NCBI RefSeq assembly: GCF_900176285.1 | Contig: NZ_FWXF01000006.1 | Location: 1-64,000 of the forward strand | Direction: 5' to 3' | DNA length: 64,000 bases | Source: Desulfacinum hydrothermale DSM 13146 | Lineage (GTDB): Bacteria; Desulfobacterota; Syntrophobacteria; Syntrophobacterales; DSM-9756 | Shown here: piece after piece, positions 45,899 through 56,668 of the stretch | Position numbering within the stretch: position 1 is the first letter of the stretch | How the letters are laid out: each line of letters starts with the position of its first letter | Notes under the pieces: generated by a model | What the model saw: only the letters and a program-made list of their open reading frames with translations | What the model was told of the DNA's origin: nothing | Database searches by the model: none | Translations under genes and position numbers: made by a program

Positions 45899-46618
45899 TT
45901 CTTTCCCCACGGGGCAGGCCAGTTCGCATCGGCGGCAGTACTTGATCCGCCGGCCGCTTCCGGAACGCCCCGGCACTGGAAGTAACTCGGCATGTGCCCG
46001 GTCCCTGTCCATCTGGATCGAACACCGCGTCACGTTGTAGCCGGCGTTCGGTTCCGTGGGTTCGCCCGAAAAGGCCTGTTGGGGACAGGCCGTGCGGCAG
46101 GGCATGGAACAGCCGGCGCAGGGATCGAAAGCTGTCCCCCGGGTGGCGGGCAGATCCACCGCGGTGAGAAGGAGCCGGAGCCGCACGCGCGGCCCGTATT
46201 CAGGGGTTACCAGCAGGTTGTTTCTACCGATGCGGCCCATCCCCGCCAGGACGGCCGCATCTTTCATGAAGAGCCCACCTCGCTCCAGATGATAGGGGAT
46301 GGGAAAGCACGCATGGCCCGTTTCTTCCCGGATCCATCGGGCCAGACGGGACGCGATGCGGATCAGTTCCTCGTTGCCCGGCGTGTTTCCCGTTCCCGAC
46401 TCCTTGATCCACCAATCCAGCTCCGGCTTGTCCTCGGGGTGGACCAAGGCCAGTACGATCACAGAACGGGCGTGCTCCGGCCAACGGCCTTCCTCTTCCC
46501 GGGAAGACGAATCAAAGCGAAGCACATGGGAGGGCGAACACCGAAGGTCATCCACCGGGCACACCCCCGCCAGACTCGCCCCGAACCGGATCGCCGCGGA
46601 AATCACATCCACCGTCAC
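45890..46618 (-). CDS. Short QueG-like double 4Fe-4S protein
   Basis: A 242-residue relative of epoxyqueuosine reductase. The C-terminal half has two ferredoxin-type clusters: CAGCSMPCRTACP and a split one, TRCSIQMD with YCRRCELACPVG. GMGRIGRNNLLVTPEYGPRVR is the conserved family block before them (given up to the 20th residue in parts: GRIGRNNLL, TPEYGPRVR). The HEAT-repeat tail of true QueG is absent, so tRNA modification is not assured; such short forms are common in anaerobes and may be corrinoid-dependent reductases or electron carriers. GTG at 46618 is the start because AAAGGAG stands five bases before it; the ATG at 46633 overlaps that site. Confidence 0.82.
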   Translation of the reverse strand: MTVDVISAAIRFGASLAGVCPVDDLRCSPSHVLRFDSSSREEEGRWPEHARSVIVLALVHPEDKPELDWWIKESGTGNTPGNEELIRIASRLARWIREETGHACFPIPYHLERGGLFMKDAAVLAGMGRIGRNNLLVTPEYGPRVRLRLLLTAVDLPATRGTAFDPCAGCSMPCRTACPQQAFSGEPTEPNAGYNVTRCSIQMDRDRAHAELLPVPGRSGSGRRIKYCRRCELACPVGKESL

Positions 46619-46623
46619 GGCAA

Positions 46624-46630
46624 CTCCTTT
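46624..46630 (-). promoter_or_regulatory. Ribosome binding site fixing the GTG start of the Fe-S protein
   Basis: AAAGGAG on the minus strand, five bases before GTG at 46618. The in-frame ATG at 46633 lies across it and lacks any upstream site. Confidence 0.65.
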
Positions 46631-46852
46631 CATCCCTCCCGGCAGACCGCCCCAAAACAGACCAACCTGCCCGAAAACACAGGCAGGGAGTGGTTTGCTT
46701 GTGGCGCAGCCCTTCAGGGCGGTGGAACCATCACCGAGCACCCCTTCGGTTCTGGAAACGGTCTGTCGTTTCATTGGGCGACGATAGCCATTTCCAACCC
46801 TGTCGGAGCCGCCTTGGAAGCGATCCGCACAGCGACCAAGCCATCTCTGGGG

Positions 46853-46954
46853 CCGTCCGAGAACGCCCAAGTTGCACACTTTTAGTACGAACGGAAACTT
46901 AGAGCTGGCAGCCGGGCCCGTGCCTCGGGCCTGGCCTTTCAGCGCAGCAGGGGA
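46853..46954 (+). repeat. Dispersed repeat R1, copy H (half unit), overlapping a gene end
   Basis: The 320-bp gap 46619-46938 carries no gene. From 46855 it matches the left half of R1 copy B: CCGAGAACGCCCAAGTTGC, a variable part, GCCGGGCCCGTGCC, and GGCCTGGCCTTTCAGC. It stops where the palindrome should be, and its last bases supply the stop codon and final codons of the convergent lipoprotein gene. The rest of the gap (46640-46850) is featureless apart from a CCCTTCAGGG hairpin also seen near 23350. Confidence 0.55.
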
Positions 46955-47505
46955 ATTCTTTCATGGTCGCCGTCCCGGTCCAGGTCGAAATCGAAAAAAA
47001 CCGTTCCCAGCCGCTGCGCACGTGCCGCCTTCCATTGCGCAGGCACCGGCGTCCTGGTGGGGCGCCCCAGTTCCACTTCATGGGTCACGGGATTGCTGTA
47101 ATGGTTCGCCCGGTCGTGGATTCGAAGCACCGCCCTCAAGGTCTGCCATCCCGAACGTGAAAGAAGGGACGGTGTGGGAAGGTGAATCACACCCTTAAAA
47201 TGCGCCTTCCGATCTCCTTCGAGATAGACCCGGTGGTTGGACCACATGTTTCCGCCCAGCTGGGACACCTCGACCCAGATATAGTCCATGTCTCCGTCCG
47301 GGTCTTCTCCTTCCACGAAGATTTCCCAGGTTTTTCCGAACCAGAGGTTGGAAACCGCAAAACTGGTCTGGATGCGCGGCGGGTGCAGGCCGGTGGGCAA
47401 GGCTTCGTCGGCTCTCCGCGCCCCTTGCGTGAAACAGCCGCTCACAAGAAGCCCGATGAGCCCCAGCGGCGCCAATAGCCTGAAAATATGATCGGAGCAT
47501 TTCAT
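46939..47505 (-). CDS. Hypothetical lipoprotein with acidic repeats
   Basis: A 188-residue protein that I do not recognise. The N-terminal signal peptide ends in the lipobox LLVSGC, so it should be lipid-anchored. The body looks like a beta-rich extracytoplasmic domain: PPRIQTSFAVSNLWFGKTW, an acidic DPDGDMDYIW, NPVTHEVELG, and a terminal FDFDLDRDGDHERIPLL. DPDGDMD and DLDRDGDHE resemble calcium-binding acidic loops. ATG at 47505 has GGAG seven bases upstream. The last codons lie in repeat copy H, so the C-terminus may have been altered by repeat insertion. It could be part of an operon with the methyltransferase upstream (75 bases). Confidence 0.6.
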   Translation of the reverse strand: MKCSDHIFRLLAPLGLIGLLVSGCFTQGARRADEALPTGLHPPRIQTSFAVSNLWFGKTWEIFVEGEDPDGDMDYIWVEVSQLGGNMWSNHRVYLEGDRKAHFKGVIHLPTPSLLSRSGWQTLRAVLRIHDRANHYSNPVTHEVELGRPTRTPVPAQWKAARAQRLGTVFFDFDLDRDGDHERIPLLR

Positions 47506-47580
47506 GGCACGTCTCCTTTCTTCCATTTCAAATACCCATCGTGCCCGATCAGGTCAATGCCCCCGCGTACGCATCACACA

Positions 47581-48231
47581 TCATGGACGTCGGTCTTTCG
47601 TGTCCGCGGTGTGGCCAAACGAGGCCAGGTAGAGCCCGGCGGTGCCTTTCCAAAACGATCGGCGCTCGAGGAGGGTCCAATTCCCGGAGGAGAGCAAGGC
47701 ATCGGTTCCCCCGGCCTGCAGGTATTCCCGGAAGCATCGGTAATGGGCCCGACCGGCCCTGCGTTCCACCAGGGAGAGGACCCCAAGGACGATGCGGCCC
47801 GCGATCGTTACGGGCTGGGCATAGTCCAGGACAAAAAGGCGCCCGGCAGGTTTCAGCACGCGGTGGGCTTCCACCAGCATGGCCCGACGGATCGGAGCGG
47901 GCTTTTCATGGAGAGCAAAGGACAGGATGAGACCGTCGAAGGCGGCGCCGGGGAAGGGAAGCCGTGTGGCATCGCCTCGCACCAAGGCCGTCCCGCAAAG
48001 TCCTCCCTTCCGGACCGCCTGGTTCAACATGGCTTGTGACAGATCCAGGCCCACCGCCCGCACGCCTTCCCGGCGCAAGGCCGCCACCTGGGTTCCCGTA
48101 CCGCAGCACACGTCCAGCACCCGCCGGCAGCCGGCCTTGGCCACGGCCCCTTCCAGAACCCTTCTCACTGGCACCATCACAGGCTCCATCCAATCGTAAT
48201 ACCGAGCAAAAGTTCCGTATTCGTCCGCCAT
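47581..48231 (-). CDS. Class I SAM-dependent methyltransferase (UbiE-like)
   Basis: A 216-residue Rossmann-fold methyltransferase. Motif I is VLDVCCGTGTQVA (about 38-50), the acidic residue of motif II is in VGLDLSQAM, and the post-I aspartate is in VRGDATRLPFP. The motif order and LKPAGRLFVLDYAQP are as in ubiquinone/menaquinone-type C-methyltransferases, but the substrate is not known. ATG at 48231 has AGGAG seven bases upstream. It is divergent from the second methyltransferase gene (48457), and their promoters share a 225-bp spacer. Confidence 0.82.
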   Translation of the reverse strand: MADEYGTFARYYDWMEPVMVPVRRVLEGAVAKAGCRRVLDVCCGTGTQVAALRREGVRAVGLDLSQAMLNQAVRKGGLCGTALVRGDATRLPFPGAAFDGLILSFALHEKPAPIRRAMLVEAHRVLKPAGRLFVLDYAQPVTIAGRIVLGVLSLVERRAGRAHYRCFREYLQAGGTDALLSSGNWTLLERRSFWKGTAGLYLASFGHTADTKDRRP

Positions 48232-48285
48232 CGCCTCACTCCTTGTGTCTTTTTGGTGACAATCCTACCAGACGGAAAAAGCCCC

Positions 48286-48313
48286 TTGACATCTTTTTCA
48301 CACCCTGTATGAT
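48286..48313 (+). promoter_or_regulatory. Strong sigma-70 promoter
   Basis: TTGACA (48286-48291, six of six), a 16-nt spacer and TATGAT (48308-48313, five of six). Transcription would begin near 48320, giving a leader of about 137 nt before the methyltransferase gene at 48457. It is one of the two best promoters in the window. Confidence 0.75.
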
Positions 48314-48400
48314 CCCCAAATGTTTCTATCAAAACGATCTCGGTGCGTAATATCGCTGATCGTATGTTTGGAAGGTAAAGATCTTTTAGTCGAATCAAAC

Positions 48401-48422
48401 GGGGACGGATCAAGCCGTCCCC
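48401..48422 (+). promoter_or_regulatory. Leader hairpin before the methyltransferase gene
   Basis: GGGGACGG (48401-48408), six-base loop, CCGTCCCC (48415-48422), a perfect eight-base stem about 20 nt before the AAAGGAGG ribosome site. A second weaker pairing (ACGATC/GATCGT) lies further up the same leader. The purpose is unknown; attenuation or leader stability is possible. Confidence 0.4.
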
Positions 48423-48456
48423 CCCTCGCTGCATGGATGCCCAAAGGAGGGTCCCA

Positions 48457-49233
48457 ATGAAGAGACACCAGTGTCGCATCGTCTTTCCCAAGGTTTCCGA
48501 CGTCCTGGACCAGGACCAGGAGTGGATCTTTGTGGAACGGAACGGCCGGATGCAAAAGATCCGGCTGCACAACTACGGGGACCTCTACCGAATCCCCGGG
48601 CTCTACGAGGAGCTCTTTTACGAAAAGCTCGGCTGCGACTCCCCCAACGTGGTCTGCCGCCTCTTGGCCCGGGCCATGGAACGCCACGGAGGTCCCGATT
48701 CTCTGCGCGTGCTGGACTTCGGTGCCGGCAACGGCATGGTCGCCGAGAAGCTGAACGAGCTTCGCAACTGCGAGTTCCTCGTGGGTATCGATATCTTGGA
48801 GGAAGCCAAGGAGGCGGCGGAACGGGATCGCCCCGGTCTTTATGATCGCTACATGGTGCTGGATCTGGCGCAGCTGGATGAGTTCAATCGCAAGCGGCTC
48901 CAATCCTACGGATTCAACACGCTGGTGACGGTGGCCGCCTTGGGTTTCAACGACATTCCCAGCCGGGCCTTTCTCAACGCCTTCAACCTGATGCGCAAAG
49001 GATCGTGGATTGCGTTCAATATCCGGGACAAGTTCCTGAGCCAGGGAGATGATTCGGGCTACCGTACCCTGCTGGAGCGACTCCAGGACACCTGTTTTCG
49101 GATTCTGGACCAGACCGACTATTGCCACCGGCGTTCCATCACGGGTCGGGAATTGTGCTATCGCGCCATCGTGGGGCAGAAGACGGCGGATGCGGACATC
49201 GACGGCCTGTTTGCCGGCCGGTCGTCGGGCTGA
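48457..49233 (+). CDS. SAM-dependent methyltransferase, unassigned subfamily
   Basis: A 258-residue protein. The cofactor fold is clear: motif I VLDFGAGNGMVAE (about 80-92), VGIDILEEAKEAA in motif II, and LMRKGSWIAFNIRDKFL, with DDSGYRTLL near the substrate end. The 75 residues before motif I (FPKVSDVLDQDQEWIFVE, YEELFYEKLGCD) are distinctive and not recognised. The family resembles small-molecule methyltransferases, but the substrate cannot be named. ATG at 48457 has AAAGGAGG six bases upstream. It is preceded by a strong promoter with a long leader and followed, after 392 bases, by metK and ahcY, which supply SAM and remove its product. Confidence 0.78.
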   Translation: MKRHQCRIVFPKVSDVLDQDQEWIFVERNGRMQKIRLHNYGDLYRIPGLYEELFYEKLGCDSPNVVCRLLARAMERHGGPDSLRVLDFGAGNGMVAEKLNELRNCEFLVGIDILEEAKEAAERDRPGLYDRYMVLDLAQLDEFNRKRLQSYGFNTLVTVAALGFNDIPSRAFLNAFNLMRKGSWIAFNIRDKFLSQGDDSGYRTLLERLQDTCFRILDQTDYCHRRSITGRELCYRAIVGQKTADADIDGLFAGRSSG

Positions 49234-49467
49234 AAAGGCAAAACCTGTTCCTGGGACGCAGCCGGGGCCACTTTTCTGACGGAAGGGGGTCCCGACGGCC
49301 GTGGGCCCTTTCGGGGACCCATCCCGGACCAGGGGACGGGTCGGGGGAACGACCAGCCGTTTGCCTGATAGACGCCCTGGGGCGTCCATTGTGAGGCGCG
49401 AGTCGCAAGTGGCCAGAATCCAGGATTTTCCGTTCAATCACTTGTCGCCCACCAAGGCTTGGATGTT

Positions 49468-49565
49468 GCGCTGCCGCGCCCTGCCCTCATGAGGGGGACT
49501 CCGTTTTCGGTCAGCCCTCGGCGGGGGAAACGCTCAAATCGGGTTGGCAACCGATGCGGCGGCGC
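49468..49565 (+). promoter_or_regulatory. Structured metK leader candidate
   Basis: The 392-bp spacer 49234-49625 before metK holds no gene. GCGCTGCCGC (49468-49477) can pair with GCGGCGGCGC (49556-49565) over ten bases with one G-U, enclosing at least two hairpins (CCCT/AGGG at 49481-49492 and an ATCGGGTT/AACCGAT stem at 49538-49555). The closed multistem shape about 60 nt before the metK start suggests a cis-regulatory RNA. It contains GGCAACC, also found in S-box cores, but I cannot fit it to the SAM-I, SAM-IV or SAH riboswitch consensus. GC-rich DNA often folds by chance. Confidence 0.3.
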
Positions 49566-49625
49566 TGAACGCCCACCAAAGTGGATCAGGTTCCACAACC
49601 AATGCAAAGGAGGAAGAACTCAATC

Positions 49626-52225
<2,600 letters not shown>

Positions 52226-52296
52226 GCTGGAAGGGCCGCGCGCGTGGAAGGCAGAAGGGGAATCTTCCTTCCTCGAGCGTCGGACCGGAAAAAGAC

Positions 52297-52331
52297 AGCC
52301 GGCGGCAGACCCCCGGGTCTGTCCGCCGGCT
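52297..52331 (-). terminator. Terminator between convergent ahcY and thiolase
   Basis: AGCCGGCGG-C-AGACCC (52297-52312), CC loop, GGGTCT-GT-CCGCCGGCT (52315-52331): 15 pairs around a small internal loop. An A-run just left (GGAAAAAGA) is a T-run for minus-strand transcripts, so it should terminate the thiolase operon, and it can also serve ahcY from the other side. Confidence 0.7.
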
Positions 52332-52384
52332 CTAAACGGCGCGGCGCCCCCTTCCGTCCGACTGAAGGCCCGCGTCCTTTTCTT

Positions 52385-53587
52385 CTAATCCCGGGCCACG
52401 ATGGTGGCCATTCCCATGCCGCCGCCCACGCACAGGGTGGCCAATCCCACGGACAGATCCCGACGAGCCATCTCGTAGGCCAGGGAGATCACGATGCGAA
52501 GCCCCGTGCAGCCCACCGGATGGCCCAAGGCGATACCGCTTCCGTTCACGTTGGCGATGGCCCGGTCGAAACCGATGCCCCGCTCACAGGCCAGGTACTG
52601 GGCCGCAAAGGCCTCGTTGAGTTCGATGAGCTGGATGTCCTTCAGGGTCATGCCCGCTTTCTTGAGCACCTTTTCGGTGGCCGGAACGGGCCCGTAGCCC
52701 ATGTATTCCGGTTCCACACCGGCCGCCGCCGTGGCCACGATCCGAGCCAGGGGCTGGAGACCCATCTCTTTGGCCTTGGCCCGGGTCATGACGAGCGCCG
52801 CCGCGGCCCCGTCGTTCAACCCGGAGGAATTCCCGGCCGTCACCGTCCCGTCCTTTTTGAAGACCGGCTTGAGCCTGCTCAGATCGTCCATGGTGAGGCC
52901 GAATCGCGGGTGTTCGTCCTGCTCAAAAACCGCGACCTTGCCCTTGGGACCCGGAATCTCCACGGGGACGATTTCGTCTTTGAAACGGCCTTCCTTGATG
53001 GCCGCCTCGGCGTTGTGATGGCTCCTCAGGGCCACCTCATCCTGTTCCTGGCGGTCGATACCGTATTTTTGCGCAAGATTTTCAGCGGTCTGGCCCATGA
53101 TCATGGGGTTTCCCAGCAGCCGGCTTCCCGAATGGAGCATCTCCCAGACGGAATCCAGCACCTCGTGGTTCATGAGCCGCATGCCCCACCGGGCTTTGGG
53201 AAGGTAGTAAGGAGCCGAACTCATGGACTCCACGCCGCCCACCAGGACCACCTCCGCATCTTCGGCGCGGATCATCTGGGTGGCCGCGGCCAGGGCCTGC
53301 ATACTGGAAGCGCACTGCCTCTGAATGGTGTGGGCCGGAATCTCCACGGGAAGGCCCGCCTTGAGCATGGCGGTGCGCGCCGTGTTGGCCTCATCGAAAC
53401 ATTGGGCGCAGTCGCCCGTGACCACCTCGTCCAGGATGGCGGGATCCGGGTTGCCGGCCCGCTTCAATACCTCCTCCATCACCAGCGCCAACAGGCTGGA
53501 AGCCCGCACATCCTTGAGGCTCCCACCAAACTTTCCAATGGGCGTTCTCGCCGCCGATACGATCACCACATCCCGATCATGACTCAT
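52385..53587 (-). CDS. Thiolase (acetyl-CoA acetyltransferase family)
   Basis: A 400-residue thiolase that joins two acetyl-CoA or cleaves 3-ketoacyl-CoA. The acyl-enzyme cysteine is in QRQCASSMQAL (about residue 90). The C-terminal half has NVNGSGIALGHPVGCTG and the second active cysteine in LCVGGGMGMA. The N-terminal SAARTPIGKFGGSLKD is typical of acetyl-CoA acetyltransferases. ATG at 53587 has GGAGGGG six bases upstream. It follows the 3-hydroxyacyl-CoA dehydrogenase by 37 bases. The pair could serve butyrate or fatty acid oxidation or the reverse (butanoyl or polyhydroxybutyrate synthesis); the direction cannot be told from sequence. Confidence 0.93.
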   Translation of the reverse strand: MSHDRDVVIVSAARTPIGKFGGSLKDVRASSLLALVMEEVLKRAGNPDPAILDEVVTGDCAQCFDEANTARTAMLKAGLPVEIPAHTIQRQCASSMQALAAATQMIRAEDAEVVLVGGVESMSSAPYYLPKARWGMRLMNHEVLDSVWEMLHSGSRLLGNPMIMGQTAENLAQKYGIDRQEQDEVALRSHHNAEAAIKEGRFKDEIVPVEIPGPKGKVAVFEQDEHPRFGLTMDDLSRLKPVFKKDGTVTAGNSSGLNDGAAAALVMTRAKAKEMGLQPLARIVATAAAGVEPEYMGYGPVPATEKVLKKAGMTLKDIQLIELNEAFAAQYLACERGIGFDRAIANVNGSGIALGHPVGCTGLRIVISLAYEMARRDLSVGLATLCVGGGMGMATIVARD

Positions 53588-53624
53588 CACAAACCCCTCC
53601 TGACTCGCTTCTTCGGAGATTTCC

Positions 53625-54482
53625 TCATTTGGTATAGTCGTAGAAGCCCTTACCGCTCTTTCGCCCCAGATAGCCGGCCCGAACCATCTTGCGCAGCAGG
53701 GGCGCCGGCCGATACTTGTCTTCCCCCAACTCCTTGTGGAGCCCCTCCAGGACGAAGAGCAGCGTATCCAGGCCCACCATGTCCGCCAAGGCCAGGGGGC
53801 CGATGGGGTGGTTGGCCCCCAGGGTCATGGCCCGGTCGATGTCTTCGGCGGACGCAACGCCCTCCGCGTACACAAAAATCGCCTCGTTGATCATGGGGCA
53901 CAGGATGCGGTTCACGGCAAACCCCGGAGCTTCCTTGACCTCCACGGGGGTCTTGCCGATGCGTTCCACCAGGGCCTTGGTCACCTCAAAGGTGGCGTCG
54001 TCGGTCACGAAGCCGCGGATGATCTCCACCAGCTTCATCACCGGAACGGGATTGAAAAAGTGCATGCCGATGACCTTGTGGGGGCGGGCCGTCACCGAGG
54101 CCATTTCCGTGATGGAAAGGCCCGAGGTGTTGGAGGCCAGGATGGTTTCCGGCTTGCAAAGAGCGTCCAGTTCCTTGAAAACCTGTTTTTTCACATCCAT
54201 GTTTTCAATGACCGCCTCAATGACAAAGTCGGCCTGGGAGGCGGCGGCCTTCAGGTCCGTGGCCCCCTGAATGCGGCCCAGGACGGCGTCCGCTTCGCCC
54301 TGTTCCATCTTGCCCTTGGCCACGGCCCGTTCCAGGTTCTTCCTGATGCCCGCAAGGCCCTTTTCCACGAAGCGATCTTCGATGTCTCGAAGCGCCACCT
54401 GGTACCCGGCCTGGGCCAGCACCTGGGCGATCCCGGAACCCATGATCCCCGCACCCAATACGCAAACCTTTTGAATCTCCAT
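53625..54482 (-). CDS. 3-hydroxyacyl-CoA (3-hydroxybutyryl-CoA) dehydrogenase
   Basis: A 285-residue NAD-dependent dehydrogenase interconverting 3-hydroxyacyl-CoA and 3-ketoacyl-CoA. The NAD loop is [20 protein letters not shown] (residues 7-26). Catalytic regions: ASNTSGLSI, the His in [15 protein letters not shown], and the C-terminal domain [15 protein letters not shown]. The short single-domain form is typical of butyryl-CoA pathways and not of the large beta-oxidation multienzyme. ATG at 54482 has AAAGGAGAGGGGAC just before it. It forms an operon with the downstream thiolase; rpe upstream is 73 bases away on the same strand and may be in the same transcript. Confidence 0.94.
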   Translation of the reverse strand: MEIQKVCVLGAGIMGSGIAQVLAQAGYQVALRDIEDRFVEKGLAGIRKNLERAVAKGKMEQGEADAVLGRIQGATDLKAAASQADFVIEAVIENMDVKKQVFKELDALCKPETILASNTSGLSITEMASVTARPHKVIGMHFFNPVPVMKLVEIIRGFVTDDATFEVTKALVERIGKTPVEVKEAPGFAVNRILCPMINEAIFVYAEGVASAEDIDRAMTLGANHPIGPLALADMVGLDTLLFVLEGLHKELGEDKYRPAPLLRKMVRAGYLGRKSGKGFYDYTK

Positions 54483-54555
54483 GTCCCCTCTCCTTTCCGT
54501 CATCTGTGATCCGCAAATCGTGCGCCGGATCCCCTCACCGTTTACAGCTGACGCC

Positions 54556-55227
54556 TTATGAATGGAACCGAGACTTGAGCGCCTTCACCGTGACCGCATA
54601 ATCGTCGCCGCGGAAGACGGCCGATCCCGCCACGAACACATCCACGCCCGCCTCCACCAGCTCGTCCACGGTGTCCGCGTTCACCCCCCCGTCCACCTGG
54701 AGGAGCACCGGCAGACGGCGCTCGTCGATCCAGCGCCGCAAGGTCCGCACCTTGTCCAGCACGGGCCGGATGAAGGTCTGGCCGCCGAAGCCGGGATTGA
54801 CCGTCATGAGCAGCACCATGTCCACCTCTTCCAGGATGGGCTCCACCCAGGAAAGGGGCGTGGCGGGATTGAGGGACACGCTTGCTTTCTTTCCCAGCTC
54901 CTTGATGCGCTGAACGGTACGATGCAGGTGCACGCAAGCTTCCACATGCACCCCCAGCCAATCGGCGCCGGCATGGGCGAAGTCCTGCAGGTAGCGGTCG
55001 GGCTCCGCGATCATGAGGTGCACGTCCAGGGGCAGCGTGGTGGCCCGCCGGACCGCCCGGACCACGTCCGGCCCGATGGTGATGTTGGGCACGAAATGAC
55101 CGTCCATCACATCCACGTGGATCCAGTCCGTCCCGGCCGCCTCCACGGCTTGCACCTCCTGGGCCAGTCTGCCGAAATCCGCCGAAAGAATGGATGCCGA
55201 AAGGAGCTGTTTTCTCTCTTGTTTCAC
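54556..55227 (-). CDS. rpe: Ribulose-phosphate 3-epimerase
   Basis: Interconverts ribulose 5-phosphate and xylulose 5-phosphate at a metal ion in a TIM barrel; 223 residues. Family motifs: [35 protein letters not shown] (metal-binding His/Asp), [24 protein letters not shown] and QVDGGVN near the end with VAGSAVF. GTG at 55227 is the start, with AAAGGAAG close before. It ends the def-fmt-DUF116-rsmB-rpe run, an order shared with other Deltaproteobacteria. Confidence 0.96.
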   Translation of the reverse strand: MKQERKQLLSASILSADFGRLAQEVQAVEAAGTDWIHVDVMDGHFVPNITIGPDVVRAVRRATTLPLDVHLMIAEPDRYLQDFAHAGADWLGVHVEACVHLHRTVQRIKELGKKASVSLNPATPLSWVEPILEEVDMVLLMTVNPGFGGQTFIRPVLDKVRTLRRWIDERRLPVLLQVDGGVNADTVDELVEAGVDVFVAGSAVFRGDDYAVTVKALKSRFHS

Positions 55228-55315
55228 GATCTTCCTTTCCCATCATGCCGGCCGTCCAAGAAAATGGCTCGGCCCTCAACCCTCATCCCACCTTCCCAAA
55301 AGGGGAAAACAGGCG

Positions 55316-56668
55316 TCACTCGTTACCCTCCACCCGCCGAAGCCGGGCGATGAAAAAGCCGTCCGTTCCGTGCCGGTGCGGCCAGGACTGGAGGTAGGAC
55401 CCGTCCGCCATGTCCCGGCAGGACTGGGGGAGCACCCCGATCACCGGCTCCGTCCCCCATTGGGACTCATCGCGCAGGAACCCTTCCACTACCCCCCGGT
55501 TTTCCTCTTGGAAGATGGTGCAGGTGGCGTAAACCAGAATCCCGCCCCTTCTAACAAACCGAGCGGCCTGGCGCAACAGGGCCGACTGGGTCCGGGACGC
55601 CCGGAAAGGCGCCTTGATGGAACGCCGCCACTTGATGTCCGGATGGCGTCTCAGCACCCCAAAGCCCGTGCACGGAGCGTCCACCAGCACCCGGTCGAAA
55701 AGTCCCAACCGGTCCGGGTCCAGGGTGAGCGCATCGGCGACGTGGGTTCGGATGCAGGTCCATCCCTGGCGGCGGGCGTTGTCCTGGAGGGCTTCCAGCT
55801 TCCAGGCCGCCTCATCCACCGCCGTGATCTCCCCCCGATCCTCCATGAGGGCGGCCAGGTGCGTGGTCTTTCCGCCGAACCCGGCGCACAGGTCCAGCAC
55901 CCGCTCGCCGGGTTCGGGCGCAAGGGCCAGGGACACCAGCTGGGACGCCTCGTCCTGCACCTGAATCCAGCCGTTTTGAAACGGCTCCAGGCGGCTCATG
56001 TCCATGCGAAGGGACGAAAGGCGCAGGGCGGCGCTCAGCACCGGCGAAGGCTCCACGGCGACGCCCTGTTGCTCGAACCAGGTGCGAACCTGGTCGGGAG
56101 CGATTCTTCGGGTGTTGACCCGGACCGTGATCCCGGCGAGTCGGTTGTTGGCCTCCAGAATCCGGCGCGCTTCCTCATAGCCCCACCGCTTCAGGGCATA
56201 TTCGGCGAACCAGTCGGGATGGGAGGTTTCCACGGCCAGGGACAGAACGGGTTGGGAGGCGGGGTCGGGAAACGGCCAGTCGTTTCCACGCCGCACCGCC
56301 TGGCGCAGCACACCGTTGACAAAGCCCACGATATGCTTGGGATGGGCCGTTTTGGCCAACTCCACCGTTTCATTCACGGCCGCATGGGCGGGCACCTTGG
56401 TGAGAAAGAGGATCTGATAGAGACCCAAGCGCAGCAGGGTCCGCACCGGAGGATCCACCTTCTTCCGGCCAACCAGCACCTCCAGGTGCCAGTCCAGGCG
56501 GCGCCTCCAGCGCAGCACCCCGTAGACCAGCTCGGTGAGCAACGCCCGGTCACGGTCGCTCATATCCCGATGGCGCTCCAGGGCCGTGCGCAGCAGTCGA
56601 TCGGGATGGGCCGGCCGCCATTCCATCTGCAGGAGGATCCGGTGGGCGGTGGCGCGAACGTTATCCAT
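55316..56668 (-). CDS. rsmB: 16S rRNA (cytosine-967 C5) methyltransferase
   Basis: A 450-residue RNA methyltransferase. The N-terminal 140 residues are a NusB-like RNA-binding domain (DNVRATAHRILLQMEW; HAAVNETVELAK). The catalytic domain has VLDLCAGFGGKTTHLA for SAM, DAPCTGFGVLRRHPD with the release cysteine, and YATCTIFQEEN with the nucleophilic cysteine, as in all m5C enzymes. ATG at 56668 has GGGAGG six bases upstream and overlaps the DUF116 stop by eight bases. The pairing with fmt and def is a common translation-maturation cluster. Confidence 0.94.
   Translation of the reverse strand: MDNVRATAHRILLQMEWRPAHPDRLLRTALERHRDMSDRDRALLTELVYGVLRWRRRLDWHLEVLVGRKKVDPPVRTLLRLGLYQILFLTKVPAHAAVNETVELAKTAHPKHIVGFVNGVLRQAVRRGNDWPFPDPASQPVLSLAVETSHPDWFAEYALKRWGYEEARRILEANNRLAGITVRVNTRRIAPDQVRTWFEQQGVAVEPSPVLSAALRLSSLRMDMSRLEPFQNGWIQVQDEASQLVSLALAPEPGERVLDLCAGFGGKTTHLAALMEDRGEITAVDEAAWKLEALQDNARRQGWTCIRTHVADALTLDPDRLGLFDRVLVDAPCTGFGVLRRHPDIKWRRSIKAPFRASRTQSALLRQAARFVRRGGILVYATCTIFQEENRGVVEGFLRDESQWGTEPVIGVLPQSCRDMADGSYLQSWPHRHGTDGFFIARLRRVEGNE

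Noticed and set aside
49540-49556. S-box (SAM-I) riboswitch based on GGCAACC before metK
   Set aside because: Only this heptamer fits. The other invariant S-box blocks and the terminator/antiterminator arrangement could not be found, so I report only an unassigned structured leader.
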